Positions 8,100 through 17,289 are shown, numbered from the stretch's first letter. The stretch is DNA of 64,000 nucleotides from Glaciibacter superstes DSM 21135 (GCF_000421145.1 NZ_ATWH01000011.1:62001-126000), one strand, 5' to 3'. A program made the numbers and translations. The notes: generated by a model from the sequence alone, not told the origin.

Positions 8100-9335
8100 A
8101 TGCAGTTCGGAATCTTTACCGTCGGCGATGTCACGACCGACCCAACGACCGGACGCACCCCGGTCGACGCCGAGCGTATCAAGGCGATGCTGACTATCGG
8201 CAAGCATGCCGAGGATGTGGGCCTCGACGTCTTCGCCACCGGTGAGCACCACAACCCACCGTTCGTGCCGTCGAGCCCGACGACCATGCTCGGTTACCTC
8301 GCGGCGCAGACAAGCAGGATCATCCTCTCGACCGCCACCACGTTGATCACCACCAGCGATCCGGTCAAGATCGCCGAAGACTTCGCCATGCTTCAGGTCA
8401 TCGCAGACGGCCGCGTCGACCTCACCCTCGGCCGTGGAAACACCGGACCGGTGTACCCGTGGTTCGGGCAAGACATCCGCCAGGGCATCCCATTGGCGCT
8501 GGAAAACTACGCGCTGCTGCGACGCCTCTGGGACGAGGAAGTGGTGGACTGGAGCGGCGAGTTCCGCACGCCCCTGCAGGGCTTCGTCTCGACGCCTCGC
8601 CCCCTCGACGGTGTTCCACCTTTCGTCTGGCACGGCAGCATCCGTAGCCCCGAAATCGCCGAGCAGGCCGCCTTCTACGGCGACGGTTTCTTTTCCAACC
8701 ACATCTTCTGGCCGGCAGAGCACACCGCGAAGATGATCGCCTATTACCGCCAGCGCTTCGAGCACTACGGCCACGGGACCGCCCAGCAGGCGATCGTCGG
8801 CCTCGGCGGCCAGGTCTTCATGCGCAAAAACTCGCAGGACGCCGTCAACGAATTCCGTCCGTACTTTGACAACGCACCGGTATACGGGCACGGCCCGAGC
8901 CTGGAGGACTTCACCTCCCAGACGCCCCTCACCGTCGGCAGCCCGCAGGAAGTCATCGATCGCACGCTCGGTTTCCGCGACTACGCCGGCGACTACCAGC
9001 GCCAGCTCTGGCTGATGGACCACGCCGGCCTGCCGCTGAAGACCGTGCTCGAGCAGCTCGACATACTGGGCGGCGACGTTGTTCCGGTTCTCCGTGCGGA
9101 GTTCGCCAAGGACCGCCCGGCCGATGTGCCAGCGGGTCCGACCCACGAGTCGCTTGTGGCCGCCGCCGCGGTGAAGGCACAGGCACAGACACAGACACTG
9201 GCAGGGCGAGCCACGATCAAGGCTGCACCCGGCGCCGCATTCGGCCTGAGCGTCGTGGACCAGAATGTCGACCCGAGTGTCGAGCCGGCACCCGTTGACA
9301 CCACCAAGATTGACACCACACAGAAGGGAGCGTAG
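8100..9335 (+). CDS. LLM class flavin-dependent oxidoreductase, CE1758 family
   Basis: 411 residues, a luciferase-like TIM-barrel protein: MQFGIFTVGDV at the N-terminus, the FATGEHHNPPF motif and GRVDLTLGRGNTGPVYPWFG. It matches the CE1758 family (TIGR04036), which is genetically paired with an FMN reductase of the CE1759 family, and exactly such a gene starts 3 bp after its stop. The ATG at 8100 is preceded by AGGAGCGAGAGGCGAG. The C-terminus (about 360-411) is an Ala/Gln/Thr-rich low-complexity tail. It presumably oxygenates an unknown substrate using FMNH2 from its partner. The palindrome at 8051 may control the pair. Confidence 0.88.
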   Translation: MQFGIFTVGDVTTDPTTGRTPVDAERIKAMLTIGKHAEDVGLDVFATGEHHNPPFVPSSPTTMLGYLAAQTSRIILSTATTLITTSDPVKIAEDFAMLQVIADGRVDLTLGRGNTGPVYPWFGQDIRQGIPLALENYALLRRLWDEEVVDWSGEFRTPLQGFVSTPRPLDGVPPFVWHGSIRSPEIAEQAAFYGDGFFSNHIFWPAEHTAKMIAYYRQRFEHYGHGTAQQAIVGLGGQVFMRKNSQDAVNEFRPYFDNAPVYGHGPSLEDFTSQTPLTVGSPQEVIDRTLGFRDYAGDYQRQLWLMDHAGLPLKTVLEQLDILGGDVVPVLRAEFAKDRPADVPAGPTHESLVAAAAVKAQAQTQTLAGRATIKAAPGAAFGLSVVDQNVDPSVEPAPVDTTKIDTTQKGA

Positions 9336-9337
9336 TC

Positions 9338-9964
9338 ATGACCGTTCGCACGCTCGCCGTCGTCTCGGCCGGCCTGAGCCAACCGTCGTCCACGCGCATG
9401 CTCGCAGATAAGCTCGCCGCAGCCACCGTCTCCCGGTTGGAGGAAGACGGCATCGAAACCCAGGTGCAGACGTTCGAACTGCGCGACGTCGCCCAAGACA
9501 TCATGAACAACATGCTCACCGGTTTCCCGAGTCCGAAACTGGACTCGGTGATCGAGGCGGTGACCGGCGCAGACGGACTCATCGCCGTCACGCCGATCTT
9601 CACCACCAGCTACAGCGGCTTGTTCAAGTCGTTCTTCGACGTGATTGACAACAGGGCGCTGACCGAGATGCCGGTAGTGATCGGCGCGACAGCCGGAACT
9701 GCACGCCACTCGCTGGCGCTGGACTATGCACTCCGCCCGATGTTCACCTACCTGCACGCGGTCGTCGTCCCGACATCCGTCTATGCAGCCTCGGAGGACT
9801 GGGGAAGCGGGGCAGACACCGTGAAGACGTTGCCAGACCGGATCGATCGCGCGGCGGGCGAACTGGCGGCGCTGGTGGCCAGAACCGACCGCTCGCACCT
9901 GGTGCAGGATCCGTTCGCGCTCGACGCATCGTTCAGCCCCACCGGTGGTTTCCAGGCGCAGTAG
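9338..9964 (+). CDS. FMN reductase, LLM-partnered CE1759 family
   Basis: 208 residues with a flavodoxin-like NADPH-dependent FMN reductase fold. The N-terminal SAGLSQPSSTRMLADKL loop binds phosphate, TPIFTTSYSGLFKSFFD follows, and GATAGTARHSLALDYALRPMF is the conserved central segment. The family (TIGR04037, LLM_duo_CE1759) supplies reduced FMN to a CE1758-type oxygenase, encoded immediately upstream with a 2-bp gap. The gene converges with the penicillin-acylase gene, ending 10 bp away. Confidence 0.9.
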   Translation: MTVRTLAVVSAGLSQPSSTRMLADKLAAATVSRLEEDGIETQVQTFELRDVAQDIMNNMLTGFPSPKLDSVIEAVTGADGLIAVTPIFTTSYSGLFKSFFDVIDNRALTEMPVVIGATAGTARHSLALDYALRPMFTYLHAVVVPTSVYAASEDWGSGADTVKTLPDRIDRAAGELAALVARTDRSHLVQDPFALDASFSPTGGFQAQ

Positions 9965-9974
9965 AAACGCGCGG

Positions 9975-12617
9975 CTACCCGTTCTCTGGCGAGAGGGTGA
10001 GTGTGTCCTTGGCCTGGGCAGCGACCCGCTCCTGGCTGTACGGCCACGGCCGGGTCTCATTGTGCTGCCAGAGCGGGGTCTGGTCGGTGTAGTTCGGGTG
10101 GAACGCGTGCCCGGATGCCCCGGTGAGGTTGATCCAGGTCGAATCATCCCAGTCGGCGAGGCTGATCACCTGCCGCATCGACGGCACCCAGTCGACCACG
10201 TAACCCTGCGTGGTGTCTGACCCGTTCGCATTCACGACAGACGATCCGCCGCCGAGGGCGTACGGTCCGCGGTTGAACAGCCACTCGATCGGTGCAACAC
10301 CCGACTCGCCGAAGCTGGCGTTGCGGATCTCCAGGGTGTGGATGCTGCCCCACTTCCAGTCTGTGGCGCTTGGGCCCATCAGTTCGGCTGCCTCCTTCGC
10401 CGAACGGGTGAGCACCCGTTCCAGCATGCTTTCCCGGTCGATCACACCGACGTTCGGGTTGTTCCAGCGTGGGGAATCCGGGTTGTCGAGCATCGCCGTG
10501 ATGATCGCGAATGAGCGGTCGCCTCCGGTGAGCTCCGTTCCCTCTGGCAGCACGCCGTCGAACACATCCGCGAGGAGCTGACGCCAGACGACGTTGAAGT
10601 ATGCGGCAGCGGCGCTGTCCGGGTCCAGCTCGTAGTCCCAGTCGTCGAATAGGGCCTGCGCCTGCCTGGCCGGGCCGTCGACGTCGACATCGCGCAGTAC
10701 CGGAACCAGCCGGGCGGCGATCGCGCTGAAATTGTCGGCCTGGATCTCGCTCATCAGTTCGGTGGTCAACGGCGTGCCGGATGCGATCAGCTCTTCAAGG
10801 CGATCAGTGATGCGGTCGGCCCGGTAGCCCAGGTCCCAGTCCTGCGTGATCAGGTATGGGTAGTCGGCGCCGACCGGTGCGTTGTTGGCCGTCACGATAT
10901 AGCCGCTCGGTGGATTGAACACCTGCGGCAGCTCCTCGAACGGGATGAACCCGGTCCAGCTGTACGCGCTCGACCAGCCCGGCACCGGCACGGTGCCGTC
11001 GCCAGAGCTCCGGATCGGGATCAGCCCTGGTGCCTGATAGCCGATGTTGCCGTCGACGTCGGCGTAGACGAGGTTCTGCGACGGCACCTCGAACAGTGCC
11101 GCTGCGGCGCGGAAACTCGGCCAGTCCGTTGCTCTGTTCATGGCAAAGATGGAGGCCGGTGTGCGCCCGGGGGTGAGTGCCGTCCACTGCAGGGAGAGCT
11201 CATAGGCGAACTCCGGCGCACCCTCCACGTCCTCTTCATCGAGACCGGCGGCATCCGGAAAGTCATTCGCGATGCCCGCATAGACCGAATCATCGGCGTC
11301 GGCCCCATCACCGCTGATGATCGGTCCGTGTTCCGTCGACCTGATTTCGATCTCGACGTCCTGCCCGCCCGCAACCGTGATGGTCTCGTTCCGCACGGTC
11401 AGCGGCTTCTCCACGCCGTCGTAGAGGTAGTTGTCACCCACAACCTTTTCGAGGTAGAGGTCCGCGACGTCCGGGCCCAGATTGGTGAACCCCCAGGCCA
11501 CCCTGGAATTGTGTCCGATGATCACACCCGGCATACCGGAGAAGCTGTAGCCGGCGACATCGAATGGGCACTCCGCCGTGACCTCGGCGCAGCGAAGGCC
11601 CACCTGGTACCAGACCGACGGCATTGCAGGGCCGAGGTGCGGATCGTTGGCGAGGATCGGAGCGCCGGTGTCGGTGAGCGCGCCGGACACGACCCAGGAG
11701 TTCGACCCGATCTCGCCGCCTGCCGGCCCCAGTAGTTCCGGAAGACTCGCCAGGACCGTGCGCAGATGCGCTGCCGGTGTCGCTGCCGCCGTTGCTGCCA
11801 CCTGCGCAACCGGTGCCGCAGCGGGTGTCGGCGTCGCCTCGGCAGGCGGCGCCGGTTGCCCGGCCGCAGGGAGGACCGGGATGGTGTTGCCCGCAGCAGG
11901 CCCGCCGACGATGGTCGGATGCGTGTCGTACGGGTAGCCCGGATGCAGCGCTGCGACGTCGGACGGCGGGAGCGTCGTCGTGAGGAGGGCGCGGTCGATC
12001 TCGTCGTCAAGATTGGAGCGCAGGTCCCAGGCCATCGCCTTCAACCAGGCCACCGAGTCGGCCGGCGTCCACGGCTCCGGCTTGTAGCCGGGGTTCTGGA
12101 GCCCGAGCACCACATACTCCAGCGAGAGGTCGGCTCCGTGGTGGGTCTCGAGGTAGGCATTCACACCGTCGGCATATGCCTGGTAGTACCCGAGGCTCAC
12201 CGGGTCGAGCAACTTCACCTCTTCTTCGGCGATGGCACGCCAGCCGAGGGTGCGAATGAACGTATCGGTTTCGACCTGGCTCTGACCGAAGAGCTCGGAG
12301 AGCCGGCCGCTGGTCATGTGGCGGCGGAAGTCCATCTCCCAGAATCGGTCCTGGGCATGGACGTAGCCTTGGGCGGCGAACAGGTCGTCAGCTGTGGATG
12401 CGACGATCTGGGGAATGCCCGCATCATCGCGGTACACGGAGACGTCGGCGCTGAGTCCCGCTATGCTCGCGTCGCCCGAGAGATCGGGGAATGCCCGCAT
12501 GACCGTCCAGGCGCCCACCGCGCCGGCCACGAGTGCAACACTGACGACGATGCCAAGCGTGATGAAGAGTGGCCGGAGTCGGCTGTGCCGTTTGCTGCGC
12601 GGTGCGTCTGTACCCAC
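9975..12617 (-). CDS. Penicillin acylase family protein (Ntn hydrolase)
   Basis: 880 residues with a GTG start at 12617 behind GAGGGAGTGAT. A membrane anchor or signal segment spans about 17-38. The alpha-chain region contains VYRDDAGIPQIVA and AAQGYVHAQDRFWEMD, family hallmarks. The autocatalytic nucleophile is Ser305 in GSNSWVVSG, which starts the beta chain. Just before it (about 250-284) is an Ala/Pro-rich linker where the excised spacer peptide lies in this family. The protein would mature into two chains outside the membrane. Substrates in the family include penicillins, acyl-homoserine lactones and other N-acyl compounds; the true substrate is unknown. Confidence 0.92.
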   Translation of the reverse strand: MGTDAPRSKRHSRLRPLFITLGIVVSVALVAGAVGAWTVMRAFPDLSGDASIAGLSADVSVYRDDAGIPQIVASTADDLFAAQGYVHAQDRFWEMDFRRHMTSGRLSELFGQSQVETDTFIRTLGWRAIAEEEVKLLDPVSLGYYQAYADGVNAYLETHHGADLSLEYVVLGLQNPGYKPEPWTPADSVAWLKAMAWDLRSNLDDEIDRALLTTTLPPSDVAALHPGYPYDTHPTIVGGPAAGNTIPVLPAAGQPAPPAEATPTPAAAPVAQVAATAAATPAAHLRTVLASLPELLGPAGGEIGSNSWVVSGALTDTGAPILANDPHLGPAMPSVWYQVGLRCAEVTAECPFDVAGYSFSGMPGVIIGHNSRVAWGFTNLGPDVADLYLEKVVGDNYLYDGVEKPLTVRNETITVAGGQDVEIEIRSTEHGPIISGDGADADDSVYAGIANDFPDAAGLDEEDVEGAPEFAYELSLQWTALTPGRTPASIFAMNRATDWPSFRAAAALFEVPSQNLVYADVDGNIGYQAPGLIPIRSSGDGTVPVPGWSSAYSWTGFIPFEELPQVFNPPSGYIVTANNAPVGADYPYLITQDWDLGYRADRITDRLEELIASGTPLTTELMSEIQADNFSAIAARLVPVLRDVDVDGPARQAQALFDDWDYELDPDSAAAAYFNVVWRQLLADVFDGVLPEGTELTGGDRSFAIITAMLDNPDSPRWNNPNVGVIDRESMLERVLTRSAKEAAELMGPSATDWKWGSIHTLEIRNASFGESGVAPIEWLFNRGPYALGGGSSVVNANGSDTTQGYVVDWVPSMRQVISLADWDDSTWINLTGASGHAFHPNYTDQTPLWQHNETRPWPYSQERVAAQAKDTLTLSPENG

Positions 12618-12672
12618 ATCACTCCCTCGTGCTGTCAGTGATCGATCCTATCGATCCTGCTGCTGACCCCGT

Positions 12673-12690
12673 GGCCCCCGCTCCGGGGCC
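12673..12690 (-). terminator. Hairpin downstream of dapD
   Basis: GGCCCC (12673-12678) and GGGGCC (12685-12690) pair around a 6-nt loop, 9-26 bp after the dapD stop on the minus strand. There is no T-tract, as is common in high-G+C actinobacteria. Confidence 0.45.
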
Positions 12691-12698
12691 GCCGGGCC

Positions 12699-13715
12699 TC
12701 AGGCGTGCAGGTTCTCGTTCAGCTGGATGCCACTGCCACTGCGCGGGACGACTTCCACCGCGCCGGAGAGCGAGTTGCGACGGAACAGCAGGTTCGGGAC
12801 CCCGGAGAACTCCACGGCCTTCGCGGTTCGCTTCGAGCCGTCCGGATTGGCCGCCGCGCCGACCACCACCACCTTCGTGCCTGCGGTGACATAGAGGCCC
12901 GCCTCGACGATGGTGTCATCGCCGATGGAGATTCCGATTCCGGAGTTCGCTCCGAGCAGGGCGCGTTCGCCAATCGACACTCGCTGGGTGCCCCCGCCGG
13001 AGAGAGTGCCCATGATGGACGCGCCGCCGCCGATGTCTGAGCCGTCCCCGACAACGACGCCCTGGGAGATCCGGCCCTCCACCATCGACGAACCGAGCGT
13101 GCCGGCGTTGAAGTTCACAAAACCTTCGTGCATCACGGTGGTTCCCGGTGCCAGGTGCGCACCGAGGCGAACCCGGGATGCGTCTGCAATGCGCACCCGG
13201 TCGGGTGTGACGTAGTCCAGCAGCGGCGGGAACTTGTCGAGACCGCTGGCCTGGATTCCGGCGCGCTTCAGTGACGCCCGCAACCGCTCGAAATCGGCCG
13301 GAAGCACCGGACCGACATTTGTCCACACGACAGACGGCAGATGGCGGAAGATACCGTCGAGGTTGATGGTGTTCGGCTGCACCAGGAGGTGCGAGAGAAG
13401 ATGCAGGCGGAGGTAGGCATCGGAGACGCCGGCGGGGGCGGCGTCAAGCGTGATCTCGACGGTGACCGCTTCGATTCGCACATTCCTGCGCGCATCTTCT
13501 CCCGCAAGCTCGCCCAGTTCGGCAGGAACGATCCACCGATCGCGACCAGCCGGGAGCTCTCCGAGGGCGGGGGCGGGAAACCAGGTGTCGAGCATGGTTC
13601 CATCCCCGGCGACCGTGGCGAGCCCGTAGCCCCAGGCGTGGGTTGGCCGATGCGTGGGCCGCTGCGTGGGCTGATGCGTGGGCAGGGAGGAATCGTGGGG
13701 ATGCTCGGTGGCCAT
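12699..13715 (-). CDS. dapD: 2,3,4,5-tetrahydropyridine-2,6-dicarboxylate N-succinyltransferase
   Basis: 338 residues, the actinobacterial type of DapD. The left-handed beta-helix hexapeptide region is in the C-terminal half ([58 protein letters not shown]). It transfers succinyl from succinyl-CoA to tetrahydrodipicolinate in the lysine/meso-diaminopimelate pathway. The first 27 residues contain a [14 protein letters not shown] repeat encoded by 12-bp tandem units (13636-13687), absent from the usual family N-terminus. It is divergent from dapE with only 17 bp between start codons, and its -10 box overlaps that of dapE. Confidence 0.95.
   Translation of the reverse strand: MATEHPHDSSLPTHQPTQRPTHRPTHAWGYGLATVAGDGTMLDTWFPAPALGELPAGRDRWIVPAELGELAGEDARRNVRIEAVTVEITLDAAPAGVSDAYLRLHLLSHLLVQPNTINLDGIFRHLPSVVWTNVGPVLPADFERLRASLKRAGIQASGLDKFPPLLDYVTPDRVRIADASRVRLGAHLAPGTTVMHEGFVNFNAGTLGSSMVEGRISQGVVVGDGSDIGGGASIMGTLSGGGTQRVSIGERALLGANSGIGISIGDDTIVEAGLYVTAGTKVVVVGAAANPDGSKRTAKAVEFSGVPNLLFRRNSLSGAVEVVPRSGSGIQLNENLHA
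13636..13687 (-). repeat. 12-bp in-frame repeats in the dapD N-terminus
   Basis: GCGTGGG recurs at 13636, 13652, 13664 and 13676 (plus strand); the last three are 12 bp apart. In dapD they encode repeated Pro-Thr-His codons near the N-terminus. Confidence 0.7.
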
Positions 13716-13727
13716 GCCTCTAGATTA
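13716..13727 (-). promoter_or_regulatory. dapD: Leaderless promoter of dapD
   Basis: On the minus strand TAATCT (13727-13722) is followed by 6 nt and then the ATG. This places transcription start at the A of the start codon. The hexamer overlaps the dapE -10 box on the other strand by 5 bp. Confidence 0.6.
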
Positions 13728-13732
13728 GTAGG
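13721..13732 (+). promoter_or_regulatory. dapE: Leaderless promoter of dapE
   Basis: TAGATT (13721-13726), 6 nt, then the GTG start at 13733. The TANNNT-6-start geometry implies a leaderless mRNA, and there is no Shine-Dalgarno sequence. Confidence 0.65.
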
Positions 13733-14845
13733 GTGACTCAGAACCCACTCGCACCTGTACTCGACCCTGCCCTTGACCTGGCCGCCACCTCCATCGACCT
13801 CACCAGGCAGATCTGCGACGCCCAGTCCGTCTCGGGCAACGAGGGTGCGCTGGCCGACGCGATCGAGCACGCGCTCGCCGACAGCGCGCACCTCGAGATC
13901 ATCCGCGACGGCGACACCATCGTGGCGCGAACGAACCTCGGTCGGGCGAAGCGAGTGGTCATCGCCGGTCACATCGACACCGTGCCGTTGAACAACAACC
14001 TCCCCACCCGGTTCGAGACCCTGGACGGGGTCGACTACCTGTGGGGGAGAGGCACTGTCGACATGAAGGCGGGAGTCGCCGTGCAGCTGAAGCTCGCCGC
14101 CGAACTCGCCTCTCCCGCCGTCGACGTGACCTGGATCTGGTACGACCACGAAGAGGTCTCCGCCGCGCTGAACGGCCTCGGACGCCTCTCCCGGAATCGC
14201 CCCGACTTGGTCGCTGCTGACTTCGCCATCCTCGGTGAGCCGAGTAACAGCCAGGTCGAAGGCGGCTGCAACGGCACCATCCACGTGGAGATCCGCGCAC
14301 TCGGGCTCCGCGCCCATTCCGCCAGGGCCTGGGTGGGCGAGAATGCCATCCACAAGATCGCGCCGGTGCTGCGTATTCTCGCCGATTATCAGCCGCGCGA
14401 GGTCGAGGTCGACGGCCTGGTCTATCGCGAGGGGCTCAATGCCGTGGGTGTCAGTGGCGGAATCGCAGGCAACGTCATCCCCGACGAGGCAAAGGTGCTC
14501 GTCAACTACCGGTTCGCACCGAGCCGAACCGCCGACGAAGCTCTCGCGCACATCGAGGAGTTGTTCCCGGGCTACGAGATCACCGAAGTCGATCGCGCGG
14601 AAGGTGCGCGCCCCGGCCTCACAGCACCGCTCGCCCAGGAGTTTCTGGCCGCCGTCGGCGCCGAAGCGAGGCCCAAGTACGGCTGGACGGATGTCGCCCG
14701 CTTCTCAGCCATGGGCATCCCGGCCGTCAATTACGGGCCAGGTGACCCGCTGAAGGCACACGCGGACGACGAACGGGTTGCGCTCAGCCAGATCACCGAG
14801 TGCGAGAATGCATTGCGGTCCTGGCTGGACACTCCTGCCGGATGA
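13733..14845 (+). CDS. dapE: Succinyl-diaminopimelate desuccinylase
   Basis: 370 residues with a GTG start. M20 metallopeptidase-fold residues are visible: His80 in GHIDTVP, Asp110 in GTVDMKAG, and the acid pair Glu140-Glu141 in DHEEVSA. It releases succinate from N-succinyl-LL-2,6-diaminopimelate in the lysine/cell-wall diaminopimelate pathway, two steps after DapD, which is encoded divergently. The spacing between the two starts is 17 bp, so expression of the two pathway genes must be physically linked. Confidence 0.94.
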   Translation: MTQNPLAPVLDPALDLAATSIDLTRQICDAQSVSGNEGALADAIEHALADSAHLEIIRDGDTIVARTNLGRAKRVVIAGHIDTVPLNNNLPTRFETLDGVDYLWGRGTVDMKAGVAVQLKLAAELASPAVDVTWIWYDHEEVSAALNGLGRLSRNRPDLVAADFAILGEPSNSQVEGGCNGTIHVEIRALGLRAHSARAWVGENAIHKIAPVLRILADYQPREVEVDGLVYREGLNAVGVSGGIAGNVIPDEAKVLVNYRFAPSRTADEALAHIEELFPGYEITEVDRAEGARPGLTAPLAQEFLAAVGAEARPKYGWTDVARFSAMGIPAVNYGPGDPLKAHADDERVALSQITECENALRSWLDTPAG

Positions 14846-14885
14846 GCGTGACGGCCCGGCCCGGCGATGACCCTGGCACCCGATC

Positions 14886-16085
14886 GTGAAAACACGGATT
14901 CCCGTCGGCTGGCGGGTACGGTACCGGCTGGTGCCGTGGTGGCTGAAGGTGATCGTGGTCTGGGCGGTGTCCCGGCTGGTCACGACAGCCATGGTGCTGA
15001 CCCTGGCGAGTGTGCAGGGTCCGAATCCGTGGACAGGTGCTCACCCCGGATACGCCGACTTCGCGAACATCTGGGACGGCCGCTGGTACAACATCGTCGC
15101 CATGTCCGGCTATCCGTCCGTGCTCCCGCTCACCGCAGACGGGCACGTCACAGAGAACGCCTGGGCGTTCATGCCCGGGTATCCGGTCATCGTGCGCGGG
15201 CTCATGGAACTCTCCGGCCAGCCCTGGGCGCCGATCGCGGTCTTCGTTTCGCTCGGGTTCGGGCTTGCGACCGCCCTCCTCTTCTATCGGCTGATGGTGC
15301 GGGTGCTTCCCGGTCACGCCGTGCTGTTCTCCGTTGCGCTGTTCTGCTTCGCGCCGCTGTCGCCCCTCATGCAGTTCGGCTATGCGGAGTCGATGTACCT
15401 GTTCTTCCTGACCCTGGCGCTGCTGCTCCTGCTCGAGCGGCGGTACGCCCTGTTGTTCCCGGTGATAGCGGTGATGGCACTCACCAGACCGAGCGGTCTG
15501 GCATTCGCCCTGGCCCTCGCCCTGCACGTCGTGCATCGCTGGTTCACCCGTTCGAAGGATCCCTTCCCGGTACGCGAACGGATGCTGTCGGCATCCGTTT
15601 CCATCTTCAGCGGGATCATGGGGCTGGCGTGGCCGGTCGCGGCCTGGGTGGTGACCGGGTCGATCACGGCATACACCGACACCGAACTGGCCTGGCGTGC
15701 CCCGTACATCCACTACCAGGAGCTGATACCGTTCACCGCCTGGTTCCAGAGCGGCGTGTGGTGGCTCGGGTTGCCGCTCGGCATCATCGTGGTGGTCGCG
15801 ATCATCCTCGCCTTCACACTGGTCATGCTGAGTCCGGCGGTGAAGCGGCTCGGCACCGACCTGCGGTTGTGGCTGCTCAGCTACGCGCTTTACCTGCTGG
15901 CCGTGTTCTTTCCGCAGTCGAGCACCTTTCGGCTGCTGGTGCCGATGTTCCCGATGCTCGGAGCCTTCGCCCTGCCGCGGTCGTCGCTGTACCGGTCGGG
16001 GTTACTGCTGGTCGCGATCGCCGGCCAGTGGGGCTGGCTGCTCCTGTGCTGGGGAGTTGACGGGGCCGACTGGACGCCACCGTGA
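14886..16085 (+). CDS. Polytopic mannosyltransferase-like (PIG-V/GT-C) membrane protein
   Basis: 399 residues with a GTG start at 14886 and about 9-10 hydrophobic segments. The first extracytoplasmic loop carries WDGRWY (63-68), followed by ENAWAFMPGYPV, features of the PIG-V (PF04188) type GT-C glycosyltransferases that use polyprenyl-phosphate sugars. A FGYAESMYLFFLTLALLLLLERRY segment matches the family. It probably adds mannose to a lipid or protein on the outer face of the membrane. It lies 40 bp after dapE on the same strand and may be cotranscribed. Confidence 0.78.
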   Translation: MKTRIPVGWRVRYRLVPWWLKVIVVWAVSRLVTTAMVLTLASVQGPNPWTGAHPGYADFANIWDGRWYNIVAMSGYPSVLPLTADGHVTENAWAFMPGYPVIVRGLMELSGQPWAPIAVFVSLGFGLATALLFYRLMVRVLPGHAVLFSVALFCFAPLSPLMQFGYAESMYLFFLTLALLLLLERRYALLFPVIAVMALTRPSGLAFALALALHVVHRWFTRSKDPFPVRERMLSASVSIFSGIMGLAWPVAAWVVTGSITAYTDTELAWRAPYIHYQELIPFTAWFQSGVWWLGLPLGIIVVVAIILAFTLVMLSPAVKRLGTDLRLWLLSYALYLLAVFFPQSSTFRLLVPMFPMLGAFALPRSSLYRSGLLLVAIAGQWGWLLLCWGVDGADWTPP

Positions 16086-16197
16086 TGCGACGTGATCCAG
16101 CCGTCGCCCGTCGCACGCGGTCACGCACGCCGCGGGGATTACTGTCTGCGCCCAGAATGGTCGATAATGGTATCAAACACGAATGGAAGGGGAGTTC

Positions 16198-16374
16198 ATG
16201 GCGGCCATGAAGCCACGGACCGGAGACGGGCCAATGGAGGCTGTAAAGGAGGGGCGCCTCATCATCGTGCGTGTACCGCTCGAGGGTGGAGGACGACTCG
16301 TCGTCTCTGTGAACGACGCTGAGGCCAAGGAACTCCACGACGCCCTCGCCGGTGTAGTGAACGCGGTCAAGTAG
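16198..16374 (+). CDS. DUF3117 domain-containing small protein
   Basis: 58 residues, MAAMKPRTGDGPMEAV at the N-terminus and a beta-rich core ending in a short helix. This is a small protein highly conserved across Actinobacteria (DUF3117, PF11314) with no established function. The start is the ATG at 16198 after GGAAGGGGAG; an in-frame ATG at 16183 is upstream of that site and rejected. It is monocistronic with a perfect hairpin 15 bp after the stop. Confidence 0.9.
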   Translation: MAAMKPRTGDGPMEAVKEGRLIIVRVPLEGGGRLVVSVNDAEAKELHDALAGVVNAVK

Positions 16375-16389
16375 CGCCATCTGGGATTT

Positions 16390-16428
16390 GACGATCGGCT
16401 GTGCAGCCTGGCTGCACAGCCGATCGTC
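16390..16428 (+). terminator. Perfect 17-bp hairpin after the DUF3117 gene
   Basis: The arms at 16390-16406 and 16412-16428 are exact reverse complements around CCTGG; the stem can extend one more pair. No T-run follows, fitting an actinobacterial I-shaped terminator. It also faces the convergent O-methyltransferase gene and could act in both directions. Confidence 0.75.
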
Positions 16429-16474
16429 GCGTTAACGGATGCGCGGGGCGGCATTTCGGCATTGCCGATGAACG

Positions 16475-16571
16475 CGGTCGCCGTCGGACTCGGCCGCAGT
16501 AGACCTCGGCCGCAGTAGACCTCAGCCGCGGTCGAACTCTGCCGCGGTCGAATTCACGCCGTCGTCGAACT
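16475..16571 (-). repeat. 16-bp-period repeat array running into the O-methyltransferase stop
   Basis: About six units of 16 bp. CGGCCGCAGTAGACCT occurs identically at 16491 and 16507, and variants start at 16475, 16523 and 16539, with a 17-bp variant at 16555. The array touches the TGA of the minus-strand O-methyltransferase gene at 16571. The units carry no spacers. Confidence 0.85.
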
Positions 16572-17203
16572 CAGAGGTTCAGCCTGGTGATCTGCAGCAG
16601 GCCATCGCCGACAGGTGAGAGGGCGCTGACCACGGCCGTCGAGGCACCGATCTCACTCAGCAGCGATCGGAATCCGGTCGCCACATCGTCGCGCCTCGCC
16701 GGGTCGGCGACGCGCCCGCGCCAGAGGGCGTGGGCGACCAGCACGGTTCCGCCAGGGCGAACGAGCCGAAGCCCATGCTCGACGTATTCGATGACGGACT
16801 GCGGGTCTGCATCGACGAAGACGATGTCGTAGGAGTTCTCGTTCATGCGCGGCAGTACTTCTGCCGCCTTGCCGGTGATGAGCCGAACGCGGTTGCCGGG
16901 GATGCCGGACTCGGAGAAGTTCGCCTTCGCATGCTGCTGGTGATCAACCTCGGTGTCGATGGAGGTGATCGTCGCGCCCGGCGCACCGGTCAGAAGCCAC
17001 ATTCCGGAAACGCCCGCACCGGTGCCGACCTCGAGGATCGTCCTGGCACCCGTTGCAGCGGCAATGACGGCCATCTGCGCCCCGACACCGGGGGAGACGG
17101 CATCGATCCCCAGTTCGAGCGACTGCTGCCTGGCGCGGGTCTGCGCGTCGGTTTCGACAACGGAGTCGTCGGAGAATTTCCAGTTCAGATCTTTGTCAGA
17201 CAC
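16571..17203 (-). CDS. Class I SAM-dependent O-methyltransferase
   Basis: 210 residues with a GTG start behind ACTGGAG. Motif I (LEVGTGAGVSG, about 57-67) and the acidic YDIVFVDADP segment (about 124-133) match methyltransferase family 3, the catechol O-methyltransferase-like group (like M. tuberculosis Rv1220c). The substrate is unknown. In many actinobacteria the sigE, anti-sigma and sometimes htrA genes lie between this gene and tatB; here only 86 bp separate the divergent starts. Confidence 0.88.
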   Translation of the reverse strand: MSDKDLNWKFSDDSVVETDAQTRARQQSLELGIDAVSPGVGAQMAVIAAATGARTILEVGTGAGVSGMWLLTGAPGATITSIDTEVDHQQHAKANFSESGIPGNRVRLITGKAAEVLPRMNENSYDIVFVDADPQSVIEYVEHGLRLVRPGGTVLVAHALWRGRVADPARRDDVATGFRSLLSEIGASTAVVSALSPVGDGLLQITRLNL

Positions 17204-17277
17204 AGTTGCACTCCAGTTGGTGGGTGTGTAAAGACTACGGCCGTGCGGCGCGGGTCTTCGGATGCCCCGCCGGGAGC

Positions 17278-17289
17278 TATCCTGAGTGG
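17278..17289 (+). promoter_or_regulatory. tatB: Leaderless promoter of tatB
   Basis: TATCCT (17278-17283), 6 nt, then ATG at 17290. No ribosome-binding sequence of usual spacing is present. Confidence 0.55.

Noticed and set aside
16475..16571. CRISPR array
   Set aside because: Contiguous 16-bp units without spacers and no cas gene nearby; the same applies to 29195-29258.
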